From: Hydractinia symbiolongicarpus
Taxonomy: Eukaryota; Cnidaria; Hydrozoa; Anthoathecata; Hydractiniidae
Direction of reading: 5' to 3'
DNA length: 64,000 bases
Assembly: GCF_029227915.1 (NCBI RefSeq)
Contig: NC_079888.1
Coordinates: forward strand, 9,097,001 to 9,161,000
Shown here: positions 36,961-52,237 of the stretch, piece after piece
Layout: each line of letters opens with the position of its first letter
How positions within the stretch are numbered: the stretch's first letter is position 1
Made by a program: the position numbers and the translations under genes
Notes under the pieces: generated by a model
What the model was told of the DNA's origin: nothing
What the model saw: the letters and a program-made list of their open reading frames with translations, nothing else
Databases searched by the model: none

Positions 36961-37002
36961 TATTGTAATAGATCTGTAAGATCTGTAAAAAAAATTATTA
37001 TT

Positions 37003-37476
37003 CTTGATTTATGGTTTAGTATTAATTTTTTGCTTGCGAACAGAGGGGACTGTTTCGCTCCGCAACCCTTGTATATTGATTGTCTTCTCTGGAATCCTTT
37101 TTAAATTGATCTCGTAATAATAAACAGAGTTTAATAGTCAGTAAAAAACATAACGTATGCTGTCACCTTTAAAAATGAATTCGCCACAGATCCCCCACGA
37201 AATAAGAAACGTGCAGATCGTGCCGCCATCTTGTATCATAACATGCCCGCTTGGAATACTCCGCATATTTTGCGGCCAATTTTTGGGCATAGTAGACATA
37301 AGACAGGGCTTAATGTTCTTACTCAGAACATATTTTTTATGCTAAATCATATATCTGCATTTTATTGCCATTTATAAAGCTTTAATTTTTCTAAAAAGGG
37401 TCTCCCGCACAAATTAATTATGATACTTACTTTTTTTGATGCATCTATATGTTTGGTTGACTCTTTTGCACAATAA
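37003..37476. other. Gene-free stretch left of the LTR retrotransposon; likely promoter-side DNA of the 42355 gene before insertion
   Basis: No exon is supported here. If the LTR element is removed, this sequence runs directly into the start of the small gene at 42355, so it probably held that gene's promoter and 5' leader. Confidence 0.45.
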
Positions 37477-37481
37477 CGAGT

Positions 37482-37620
37482 TGAGAGATACCAGCAGGAC
37501 AAGAAATAACACGTGTGTCTCGTAATATAGTTAAATACAAAGAGGCTATGTACACTTCACTCCGTGCCTTACATATACAAATATATAACAGTCTGTATAT
37601 ATGCAGTCTCCGACACTACA
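37482..37620 (-). repeat. 3' LTR of the gypsy element
   Basis: This 139-bp repeat is identical to the copy at 42193-42331. It abuts the polypurine tract at about 37621-37634 and the CGAGT target duplication on its outer side. Confidence 0.95.
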
Positions 37621-37632
37621 TTACTCCCCTTT

Positions 37633-40600
37633 TTATTTCAAAGACTCTGGGAGATCTACTTCGTATTCTGTTAGCTTTGACGGCTTCATTCGTTCACGTG
37701 TAGATCTTCTAACTTGTTCCATCGCAATTTCTTGATCGAGATTATTCCAATCTTCCTCTACTTCATACTCCACGGTTTGCATACTTTCATCTTCACTGGT
37801 TACTGCGTCTTTGTCCGCGTCTCTTTCACAAGTTAACGGTGGTATATCGCAGTCTGCTACAGATGTTGATTTCGTGAATAGTTTCTGACTCCTTTCTTTC
37901 CCTGGGTGATTGGGAATTTTCTTGAAAAAGGTGCTATGCCGTGTGATGACATGTCTATCCCACTCTGCAGTGACTCTGCCACCAACCTTTTTGATAATGC
38001 GATGTGGGGTTCCACAGTAGGGCGTATCACTCTTCTTTTGTTGCTTTTGGCGATACATAACCCAATCACCCACTTGTAGCTCGCTCTCTGCAACATATGC
38101 TTTTCGGTCAGCATATTTTTTCATCGAGGTTTGTCTTGCCTCCTGCTTGGCTGATATTTCGGTGTGGAACTTTGGCCTTTCAGCGCGGCGTACAGCAGGC
38201 AACCGGGTTCTGTATTGTCTGCCATTGAATAGAACCTCTGCTGGACTGCGACCCGTCACTGTATGTGGAGTGCCCCGGTATGCCCGCAGTAAGCGCTGTA
38301 ATTCGTGTCTCCAGTTCAGGTGTTCCTGCAAAGACGTTTGCAAGAGCTTCTTGAGATTGTGCATAAAGTTCTCTACCATGCCATTCGTCCATGGTGCTAG
38401 GGGTATTTTCGGACCATGCTTGAATCCCATGTATTTGGCATAGCTTGCAAATGTTGTGCTACTGTAAGGCGGGCCGTTATCTGACCCTAGATATTCCGGA
38501 ATTCCAAAAAGTGCAAAAATGCGATCCATGGCTGGCAGTACTGATTGTGCAGATGTGGCGTGAACGACCTCTACAGCAGGGTAACGAGAATACATGTCTT
38601 GTACAACTAGTAGGTACTCATCACCACCCTCGATTGGCCCAAATAGGTCAGTGTTAAGTTTAATCCAGGGTTGTTCTGGTAGTGAAGAAGCTTTCATTGG
38701 TTCTTGTTGTTTCGTATCCGTTGCAGCTTGACACGGGTTGCAAAATGCTACAGATGCCTCCACCATAGCATCTATTCCTGGAAACCACATAGTGCTTCTG
38801 ATGAGTTGTTTGCATTTCACTATGCCTTGATGGCCTTCGTGCGCTAGCTGTACAGTTTTCTGTTGTAGCTGTGACGGTATAATGATCCTGTCTCCTCGCA
38901 ATATAATACCTGAATCGTCCACACTGATTTCTTTGAAGATGGCTTTGTAGGGTTGTAGCTCTTTCTGCCTCTTGTCAATGTATCCTTGTCGTACAGCAAT
39001 GGCAAGAGATTGAAGCGTGGGATCTTCCAACGTTGCTTGCACAATCATATCAGTGGTAATAGCTGAATCACTTCTCATGACAGCATTGGTGACTAAGTAT
39101 AAAGGAAATTCACTTTCTTGTTGGGATGGAGCCTGCTTTTGCTGTGGATGGCGAGAAAGATAATCAGATGGGTTGACTGAACCAGGTTCGTGTATTAGCT
39201 GGAAATTGTAGCCTTGTAGTTTTAGTTTATGCCTCAGAATACGTGCTGGCATGTCCTGCTTCGTTTGCTTATACAAGGCTAGTAAAGGTTGATGATCTGT
39301 ACTGGCAGTATATTGGGGAAGCCCATACAGATATATGTGGTTCTTCATTGTTCCAAAAACGAGAGCAAGGCTTTCAATCTCTAGTTGTGAGTAATTCCTT
39401 TCGGTAGGTGTAGTAGCTCTACTGTCATAACGAATAGGCTTAAAGATGTTGTCTTGAGGATCTCTCTGGGCAAGGATGGAAGCAAGACCATCCTTCTTCG
39501 ATCCGTCTACAATAAGCTTGGTGTCCTTACAGGGATCAAAATAAGCCATTGTTGTGTGTTGCTTCAAAACTTCCTTGAGCTTGTTGTATGCAGTGTTGCA
39601 CTCATCTGTCCACTCAAAAACTTGGCCTTTACATGTTAGTTGTCGTAAAGGTGCAGTAATGTTGGCATAACCAGGAATAAAGGTACAGCTGAAATTGGTC
39701 ATGCCTAGAAAGGATCTCACTTCCGTTGCATTTGAAGGTGCTGTCATGGCATCAAGCGCAGTCACCTTGGCAGGATCCGGTGATATACCACTAGCCGAGA
39801 ATATTAAACCAAAAAATTTAACAGATGTCACATTAAGTTGACATTTGGATCGTCCTAATGTTAATCCACAGTCTGCTAGTCGTTGTAGAACCTGGATTAA
39901 TGTTAAATCATGTTCTCGTTGAGTACGACCAAATACAATGATGTCATCATAGATGTTAGCAGCCTGTTGGATGTCAGCTAAAGTGTTAGTCATTTCGTCA
40001 TGGAATACTTCTGCAGCTGAATTGGTTCCAAAGTTGAGTCGCTTGAATTGACGTAGGCCTTTATGAGTGTAAAACACTGTGACGTATCGAGATGAGTCAT
40101 CAATTTCAAATTGATTATAACCATGGTTCATGTCCAGCTTAGAAAAATGGCATGCCCCATTCATTCTGTATCTAAGTTCCTCAATCGTTGGTATGACATG
40201 ACGCGTGCGTTGAATTGCTTTATTGGCGGTAGTCATGTCAATACTCATTCTAATTTGTGATGGATCGGCTTTTGGTGTTATGACAATGTTGGAGACCCAG
40301 TCAGTTGGTCCCTCTACCCGTTCAATGACATCTTCCTTTTCCAGCTCCTGTAACAGAGTCTCCAACTTTTCACGGTGTGCAAACGGAATACGACGTTGCG
40401 CTTGCACAACTGGGCAAACTGTTTCATCAATATGAAGGTGAACCTGACGATATTTATGCTTCCCAATGCCATTGAATACTACATCAAAGTGGTGCATAAT
40501 TGCATCAACCTTCTGTTCTTGATTGTGTGTTGTGACTTCAAGCTGCTTTTCAAGTTCAACCGATGTCTCTATGGGAGTTAGATGTTTGGCCATTTCTCTA

Positions 40601-41931
40601 TAATCTAGATGTTGTACTTTGGTGTGTACCTGTTTTACAGTTTGTTGGTTGTCAAGGTGATTTACATTGATAGCCAATACATCTAAATCGAAAGCTGTGT
40701 ATTTGCCCATTAAACTTTGTGCAGCAGCTCCCTCTGTTACATAAAAGGTAGCCTGGACATTGTTGTTGTTGTTGGCAGTGATTTGTGCCTCAAACGCCCC
40801 CTTGATTGGTAATGTAACTGAGTTGTATGGTTGCAGTTTTGCCTTGGTTGATCGAAGAGGAATGTGTTTTAAGTGTTCTTCATAAACATTCCATGGAATT
40901 ACATTTGCATCTGCCCCCGAATCTACTTGCATAGTGATCCTGGTGTTGTCGATGTTTACCTCGATTACAGTGGATGGATAGTTTTCACAGGTGGTTCGTA
41001 GCTTCTCCTTCACTGCATCAAGTTTAATTTCTGTTGCCCCATATTCGTAAAATGACCCTCCTTGTGGTCCTGGCTGTGCAATAAGCAAGTTGACTTTCTT
41101 GCTTTCACAAACTCGTGAAAAATGATTTTTCTTGCCACAGTTATTACATGTGGCACCTCTTGCTTTGCAACTTCCTTTGTGTGGTGTCGTTTCTCCACAA
41201 TAACGACACAACTCAACCATTTTTGTTGATTTGTTGGCAGGCTTCTTTGGTGCCAGCCGCATACCTTGCTGATCAGCATAATGTGCCAATTTGTTAAGGT
41301 CGATATTCTCCGCCGAATGAGTATTATGAGGTTCCATCGTGTTTGCCTTCATGTAGCTAACTTCTCGGTGAGCCAGCTCCATAGATTGTGCCAGTTTCAT
41401 CATTTGCTCGAAAGTCATATCATCTCTTATGACAGCTGTTTGCAATTTAGGAATCGGTGTGTGTAGAGTAACCACCAACTTAATTGCTTCCTTCATGTTC
41501 ATTTGATCAAATTCACAGTCTCTTGCTTTAGTCTTTAAACGAGTAACCCATTGATCATGAGTTTCTTGAGTTGAGAGTGGTCTCATGCAGAAAAATTTGT
41601 ATCTTTCTGCAGTGAGATTCTTTGAACCTTTGAAATGCTCTTCGATCTTCCTCTTTGCCTCAGTGTATGTCGTCCCTGTATCTTCGAGGGTGTTGTAGAG
41701 CTCCCGCAACTGATGGCCGCCTAAGGCTAGGAGCGCTGCTTTTTTCTTAACTTCTGGTGAGACAGCCCCATCTTCTGTCGGTACTGTATCTAGTCCTTCA
41801 AAAGTAAAACAATATTCCAAATTTTCTACCCACATACACCAACGCTTGTGTATGTTTGAAGTAGTTTCTTCGTGATCCTGTAGTTGAAATTCTTGCACAC
41901 ACGAGCGAAGATTCGCTAAGGCATGCGCCAT
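37633..41931 (-). CDS. Gag-Pol polyprotein of Ty3/gypsy retrotransposon (1432 aa)
   Basis: One uninterrupted frame from ATG at 41931 to TAA at 37633. The Gag part (~1-240) has no strong motif. Two zinc knuckles follow: CRYC..H..C at 242-255 and CNNCGKKNHFSRVC at 262-275. The aspartic protease has VDSGAD (D337). Reverse transcriptase spans ~500-700, with SKLDMNHGYNQ and the catalytic YDD at 661-663. RNase H (~800-890) has VDGS, LEIESLAL and STDHQPL. Integrase has an HHCC finger (H1031, H1034, C1064, C1067) and the DDE triad D1095, D1151, E1187. The order PR-RT-RH-IN identifies Ty3/gypsy. Gag and Pol are fused without a frameshift, as in Mag-type elements with short LTRs; the exact clade is not certain. 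No inactivating lesion was seen, so the protein may be functional. Confidence 0.97.
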   Translation of the reverse strand: MAHALANLRSCVQEFQLQDHEETTSNIHKRWCMWVENLEYCFTFEGLDTVPTEDGAVSPEVKKKAALLALGGHQLRELYNTLEDTGTTYTEAKRKIEEHFKGSKNLTAERYKFFCMRPLSTQETHDQWVTRLKTKARDCEFDQMNMKEAIKLVVTLHTPIPKLQTAVIRDDMTFEQMMKLAQSMELAHREVSYMKANTMEPHNTHSAENIDLNKLAHYADQQGMRLAPKKPANKSTKMVELCRYCGETTPHKGSCKARGATCNNCGKKNHFSRVCESKKVNLLIAQPGPQGGSFYEYGATEIKLDAVKEKLRTTCENYPSTVIEVNIDNTRITMQVDSGADANVIPWNVYEEHLKHIPLRSTKAKLQPYNSVTLPIKGAFEAQITANNNNNVQATFYVTEGAAAQSLMGKYTAFDLDVLAINVNHLDNQQTVKQVHTKVQHLDYREMAKHLTPIETSVELEKQLEVTTHNQEQKVDAIMHHFDVVFNGIGKHKYRQVHLHIDETVCPVVQAQRRIPFAHREKLETLLQELEKEDVIERVEGPTDWVSNIVITPKADPSQIRMSIDMTTANKAIQRTRHVIPTIEELRYRMNGACHFSKLDMNHGYNQFEIDDSSRYVTVFYTHKGLRQFKRLNFGTNSAAEVFHDEMTNTLADIQQAANIYDDIIVFGRTQREHDLTLIQVLQRLADCGLTLGRSKCQLNVTSVKFFGLIFSASGISPDPAKVTALDAMTAPSNATEVRSFLGMTNFSCTFIPGYANITAPLRQLTCKGQVFEWTDECNTAYNKLKEVLKQHTTMAYFDPCKDTKLIVDGSKKDGLASILAQRDPQDNIFKPIRYDSRATTPTERNYSQLEIESLALVFGTMKNHIYLYGLPQYTASTDHQPLLALYKQTKQDMPARILRHKLKLQGYNFQLIHEPGSVNPSDYLSRHPQQKQAPSQQESEFPLYLVTNAVMRSDSAITTDMIVQATLEDPTLQSLAIAVRQGYIDKRQKELQPYKAIFKEISVDDSGIILRGDRIIIPSQLQQKTVQLAHEGHQGIVKCKQLIRSTMWFPGIDAMVEASVAFCNPCQAATDTKQQEPMKASSLPEQPWIKLNTDLFGPIEGGDEYLLVVQDMYSRYPAVEVVHATSAQSVLPAMDRIFALFGIPEYLGSDNGPPYSSTTFASYAKYMGFKHGPKIPLAPWTNGMVENFMHNLKKLLQTSLQEHLNWRHELQRLLRAYRGTPHTVTGRSPAEVLFNGRQYRTRLPAVRRAERPKFHTEISAKQEARQTSMKKYADRKAYVAESELQVGDWVMYRQKQQKKSDTPYCGTPHRIIKKVGGRVTAEWDRHVITRHSTFFKKIPNHPGKERSQKLFTKSTSVADCDIPPLTCERDADKDAVTSEDESMQTVEYEVEEDWNNLDQEIAMEQVRRSTRERMKPSKLTEYEVDLPESLK

Positions 41932-42192
41932 ATTTGTTTATGTTTTACGCACACAACACTTGAAGCCTAATTTGGTTGAGCGTGGTGATGTCCTACGTAA
42001 AGTCGTAGCCGTAGTACAAAAAAAATGGCGGAGGTGGCTCCTGGCGAGCGACGCAGCTTGAGCGTAACAGTTTTCTTCCAAACGGTACAAGAATTCAGTA
42101 CAAGGTTGAAAACGTATTTGTACTTATCTGACAATGTTTCTGAAATGTTGTGGTAAATTTTCTTTGTATAAAATCCAATCCTCGTCGCCAAA

Positions 42193-42331
42193 TGAGAGAT
42201 ACCAGCAGGACAAGAAATAACACGTGTGTCTCGTAATATAGTTAAATACAAAGAGGCTATGTACACTTCACTCCGTGCCTTACATATACAAATATATAAC
42301 AGTCTGTATATATGCAGTCTCCGACACTACA
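42193..42331 (-). repeat. 5' LTR of the gypsy element
   Basis: It is identical to 37482-37620 and should contain the element's promoter, directed leftwards. Its outer edge is followed by CGAGT and, 18 bp beyond that, by the ATG of the plus-strand gene at 42355. Confidence 0.95.
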
Positions 42332-42354
42332 CGAGTTTGATACTGAAAGTGAAA

Positions 42355-47269
<4,915 letters not shown>

Positions 47270-47544
47270 CAACAAAAAATGAACAACGAAGAAGATTTGA
47301 CTTTCAAAAATGGCTGCTGTAGCAATATATCAGAACTTGCACGCACTCGCCAGTCAATAGGACGTATGTTGTCGGACTACGTGTTGATATAAAAAACTGA
47401 CTGTATTTTTAGTGCGATTTGTATGACAGATATTTTTATAACCATGGCAACAGCTGTTTATTTTTTGAACATACTAGGGGTATGCCAAGTTTGATTCCAC
47501 GTTGAAAAGGTTATCTAAAGTTATGTAGAGGGAGAAGAGTTAAG

Positions 47545-47596
47545 GCAGAATCAGCCTGGTCTTAATATGTTCGAAATACCCCGGACCAAATAAGAT
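47545..47596. repeat. Terminal relic of the TTAA-type MITE
   Basis: Read in reverse, this matches the left end of the 10.0 kb MITE: TTAATCTTATTTGGTCCGGG, then a TTTCGAACATA phrase. Only one terminus is seen. It lies just downstream of the small gene ending at 47269. Confidence 0.6.
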
Positions 47597-50500
47597 TAAA
47601 CCTTATTTTTTCTCTCTCGTACGATTTAAGGTAATCGGTTACCAGAACGCGCGTATGCAAACTTTGTTATATATTTTTTCTTTAATAACTTTGGATTTAC
47701 AATACGCAACCACTGGCCGTAAAAAATCTCAAGGTTTTGTTGGTTTGTTTACACCTTTTGTCTCTCAGGTTCCGAGTTCACTTTTCCCATATAATATGAT
47801 TTGTAACTTGTCTATTGAGTCAACTCGCTTCATATATTCAGTATAAAACAAGTTTCCAGCAACGGACATAATGCCTGAATAATTGCTTCACTAAACATTG
47901 TTGAAATTAGTGTTAGCACGTTATAAGATGTAGGGAGTTACTCGAGTGTTACTACCACACAGATGGTCACGTGCTATCTTTTTTGTATCATTCTGTGCCG
48001 TAGTGAGAAACAAGACGTGAGTTGTTAGTGGCCGTTTTATAGTTTTATTAAGAAGAAACTTATGCGAATCCTTTTATTTGTCGTGCCCGTTTTACGATTC
48101 CCGACAACATTGCTTGCATGGACTTTGAACACTAATTTTAGTGATTTATGTATCAGTTTCTGATAGGTTTTCCTACCTTAAGGCATTTTTATCACTTCAA
48201 CGTGGATTTTCCAAGAGCAGAGCTATTTTAATTTTATGAGAAGTTGCAGAAAAGATGATGACCAATAGCTACATTCTCCTGCAGCGATGACAAGGTTTTG
48301 TATTCTAAATTAACCCTTTTGATAGACCTTCCAACACATACTTTTGATTGGTTAATATACAAATCTATTCTTATATAGACCAGGCCCCAAAGGTGTCAAG
48401 TACCACCTAGGCCGGGGAAAATTTTCTTTGGTATCAAAATGTAGCTTAGAAATAGGAGTTTAAAAAAAACATGGTGAATGGCCTAACACCGTAGGATGAT
48501 CCACCTATCGCACTTCTTTGTAGCGGTGATGGAACTTGTTAGCTGCTGTTAAAAAATGACTTGATGTCTGAATAGAATTAATTCTCAATGTCTTAATGGG
48601 TAAACTGCGGCGGATGAATTCAAAATCCATTACATCTATGCAAAACATTTCTCTGAATTCTATTCTATCCTTCACTTTTTCTTCAATAATATTAAAATGG
48701 GCATTTTTTTTTCTTCGCCTTGGCCCACTCCCTTGTATTTTCTACGGGTCGCCTGAGTCCGTAATGTTTAAAAGCACAAGAATCGCAGATTCTTCCCACA
48801 TTATTTTAAAATTATGAATGAACAATCAAATGTTCGACTGAATGTTCAAATAGCGTTATGCAATCCAGAACTTTTGTCCGTGGTTTGCTCTTGCCCGTAA
48901 GGAACTTGTTTTTTTAATTTGCGTTTCATGTTATTTATCAAAAAGCTCATTTGTACGTTGCTTATACAGTATCTATTTTTAGCCTGGCTAAGGGTTCTTA
49001 GTAAATCGGTTGCTTGTAAAAAAAACTTTCACTTCATAGATTTAAAGATATTAGCCCAACACTAGGTTCGTGTAAGAAACAAAAAACCTTGCTTAATTCA
49101 GAGATTTACTGATAATTGGATTAATTCCCCTTAACATTTACATTGCTCGGTATAAATCTGAAATCTTTAAGTAAGTATTTTCCACACTTCAAAACATATT
49201 TGTTACCACAATATGCTCATAATAAATTAGTAAAATTTATCTTCACTAAAAATATGTCCCATGATATTTTTTACCATATTCTAAATTAGTAAATTTTATG
49301 ACTGCCAAATATAATTTTTACACATTTATGCACAATTTTTACACACATGAGTTACAACTATTTAACAACAAAAACATTGTGCATAGTTTATACGCACAAT
49401 ACTTTGGACGCTTAGTAAATTCTCTACCAAAAATATAAATTCTTACCAAATATATCAACTTTTACCAAAAATATTAGTTGCATTGTTATTCTTTCAGCTT
49501 TTAATACACATTTTTCAATCCTCAAAAATGCACAGCTTTAATATTTTAATTCGTTCGTTTGTACTTTTTTTGCAAATTAGTAAAATTTTGGGTAGTTTTA
49601 TAGTTAATAGTTTTAAGAGCCTTCCAGATGAATAAAAAATCCGCATTATGGAAAAAATAAGAAATATCTTAATCGTGTATTAACCAATCAAGTTGGAGAT
49701 TTTTTTGAAGCTAACAATAATTTTGTGTCTTTATTATTTTTAGATATTAGCAAAATTCATATTTTACATCTCTTTAAACATGTTTTGTTCATATGCTCAC
49801 AAATTAGAGAAATTCATTGTCGCCAAAATACTCAACATTTCCCAAATACATTGTACATACTTTTATGTTCTTTTTTCTGTATGTAAATATTATATGTAAA
49901 TATATATCTTGTAAATATATATTATATATATTTTTTCTACATTTGCACAAATTAATATTTGCTTAGTATATACACTTTTTATAAGAATATGTCTGATAAG
50001 AATAGTATGCTGGGATTTCGAGCTAATTTATGTTTAAAATAATGGTAAAATAGGAATTATAACCAGCTGCTAGGTTAGAATTTCGATAATCTAATAAAAA
50101 AGCGTGTATCTTTAGCGAGAATCTTGTGCGATTTTATATATAATTTTTCACAGTATTCGCAAATTAATTAAAATTTATCTGTAAAGGTTTCTACGTAATG
50201 TTATAGAATTTTACATTTACAAGTATAACCACATGTTATAATATATTCCCCCAATAACTAGGTCTTCACTAGAGCGTGACAACTTTGGTATTAAGCGAAC
50301 GGTAATTAACAATTTTCACGCATTGCAAACATATTACCGTGATTTTAAAAATATGTCCCGATTTAAACACCAAACAAGCTACCTTAGCAAATGCGCGCTC
50401 CAAAGTTTAAAGTGTTTAAAAATTTTGGGTGTGAGTGAGTTTTACGCTTCAATATGTTTTAAACATTTCTAAACAGGAATAAAAAGGACTCGTATCTCCA

Positions 50501-51480
50501 CAAAATCATTTTAAAAACAAGTTTTTAAGGTTTCAAGTAGCCGTTGAAAGTAAAGTTTTTAGCAGCAGTTTATTAGTTGAATCGCACAATCAAAAGTAAG
50601 TATTATTTGCTTTCTTTGTATTTCCACTTTTAATTGACTTGTAATTTATATTTATTGATATCATATATAAGATCATAGCAACCGATTCGCTTTGTGCTAG
50701 GGATGCTAAAAATAACAATTTCCCGGATATTTAGCTACAACGGGTGAAAATCTGATAACCAGAGTACTTACGAACGGCGAACCCGTGGATTTTTTCTCGG
50801 GCTAACAACTAGTTTATTATGCTTGTCACCTGTTGTCCTATCATCAAATGGCGACCCTTGCGCGATTGTGTTGTTAAATGGCTTTTAACTAAAAACAAAG
50901 AGAGGTTTCCCGCTGAGATAATTATTTTCACCCATTCAAGAAACAATTCTGTTCCTTTTCCTACTTTTCAACAAAATATTTATTTGTTGTGTGAATACTT
51001 GCGAGCGAATTCGGTTAACTTTTAGTAGAAGTTTCGAAAGTCTTCGATATTGTTTGATTTTCTTCTCACCAATTATTTGAGAAAATTTCTCTCAATTTTT
51101 TAAAAGTAGTTTTTAAGCAACTCTAATACTAGGTAGAAAGTAAGGACATTTCTGAAAAAGTATTACCAATCATAATAACATTATCCTCGTCTCCAAGACC
51201 CTCTTGCCCCTGAGCCATTATTACGGCCCCTGAGCCGTTATTACTGATGTGACTCTGTCCTCATAATAAAACTCTAATTTTGGACACAATTTGGTCAAAA
51301 AATCATGTTCTGCATTCCTTTTTGTTTAGCATTTAATTTTTTGTGGAATACTAATATCAATTCTTATAATTATGGGTTCTTTTGTAACGTAACGACTCGT
51401 GTGCTAGTTTCGTGTAGTACTACTAAGAACAAAATCTGACTAAATCTATCCTTCTTTTTTTAAACCATTTTAGCTTGAAT
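47597..51480. other. Gene-free AT-rich stretch; right part probably holds the promoter and 5' UTR exon of the 51481 gene
   Basis: No coding exon is supported. A TATA-like AATAAAAAGG lies at about 50476-50485 and an AAAA|GTAAGTATT donor at about 50594. With the acceptor CATTTTAG ending at 51473, these could define a non-coding first exon (~50505-50594) and a ~880-bp intron before the secreted-protein gene. The rest contains no recognised repeat. Confidence 0.35.
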
Positions 51481-52206
51481 ATGGCTTTCTTCAAAACACT
51501 TGCATTTGTCTTGCTTGTTGTTTATGTTAGTCATGTTTACACTGGCATGCAAGAAGAAGCAGATGATGCTTGTAAAGCCAAACCACAATTTTACGAAGGC
51601 ACAAAAAGAGTGGTGAATAATCTTGGTGCTGCATTGAACATGCCAGTGGGTGACGGAACAGGATTTGACAAAGCACATGTGGTACCTACAGGTACAATGC
51701 GAACACTGATATGCGGACAATTTGCTGATTTCAAAGACGAAGATAAAATTAGTGATTGGAAAAGCGGGATCAGTGATCTAATAACGCGACTGCATACGAT
51801 TGATCAAGAATGGAAAGATCTCAACACCTTGAAACAAAACCATAACGACGCCTGGAAAAAATTTGTGCAGAAAAATAAAGATAACAAGAAGAGTTGCGAA
51901 GATCTTCTTAACAACATTGATGACGACGATGCACGCTCTGATGAAGAAATAGCAAAGAATTTAAAAGCATTATTGAAATGTGCAAACAGTGCTCCGGCAA
52001 ACTTAAGGGTAGGTCATGCCAGAACCAACAATGCCATAGGGAACGAATTGGATCCAATCTTGAAAAGACCAGTTGCTGATGATCATAAAGTAACGAAAGC
52101 AGATTTGACTTCAAAATCGAAACAATACGATGGAGAGTTGGGATTGGAATACAAGAAGTATGCTGATGGTGGAATTATGACATCTGATCAACCGTATCGC
52201 GGTTAA
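51481..52206 (+). CDS. Secreted protein of unknown function (241 aa)
   Basis: The real start is the ATG at 51481, 7 nt after a CATTTTAG splice acceptor (ends 51473); stop TAA at 52204-52206. Residues 1-22 (MAFFKTLAFVLLVVYVSHVY) are a clear signal peptide, with cleavage likely near YTG. The mature protein is hydrophilic and helix-rich, rich in Asp/Lys/Asn, with four cysteines that could pair: DACKAK, LICGQF, KKSCED and LKCANS. The C-terminus is polar with no membrane anchor. I do not recognise a family; an extracellular or matrix protein is only inference. AATAAA at 52232-52237 is a credible poly(A) signal, so this is a complete, compact gene. Confidence 0.72.
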   Translation: MAFFKTLAFVLLVVYVSHVYTGMQEEADDACKAKPQFYEGTKRVVNNLGAALNMPVGDGTGFDKAHVVPTGTMRTLICGQFADFKDEDKISDWKSGISDLITRLHTIDQEWKDLNTLKQNHNDAWKKFVQKNKDNKKSCEDLLNNIDDDDARSDEEIAKNLKALLKCANSAPANLRVGHARTNNAIGNELDPILKRPVADDHKVTKADLTSKSKQYDGELGLEYKKYADGGIMTSDQPYRG

Positions 52207-52231
52207 AAGAATTTAAGGATTGTATTAAAAC

Positions 52232-52237
52232 AATAAA
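52232..52237 (+). terminator. Poly(A) signal of the secreted-protein gene
   Basis: AATAAA lies 26 bp after the stop codon of the 241-residue protein, in an A/T-rich 3' end. Confidence 0.55.

Larger units (their letters stand above)
37482..42331 (-). mobile_element. Young, complete Ty3/gypsy LTR retrotransposon
   Basis: Two 139-bp LTRs flank one long Gag-Pol frame on the minus strand. The LTRs start TG and end CA in element orientation and are identical by eye. A 5-bp target duplication CGAGT occurs at 37477-37481 and 42332-42336. In element orientation, a TGGCGACGAGGAT primer-binding-site-like sequence follows the 5' LTR by two bases, and a polypurine tract AAAAAGGGGAGTAA abuts the 3' LTR. 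No env-like frame is present. Identical LTRs, an open coding frame and a clean target duplication indicate a very recent insertion. Confidence 0.96.
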
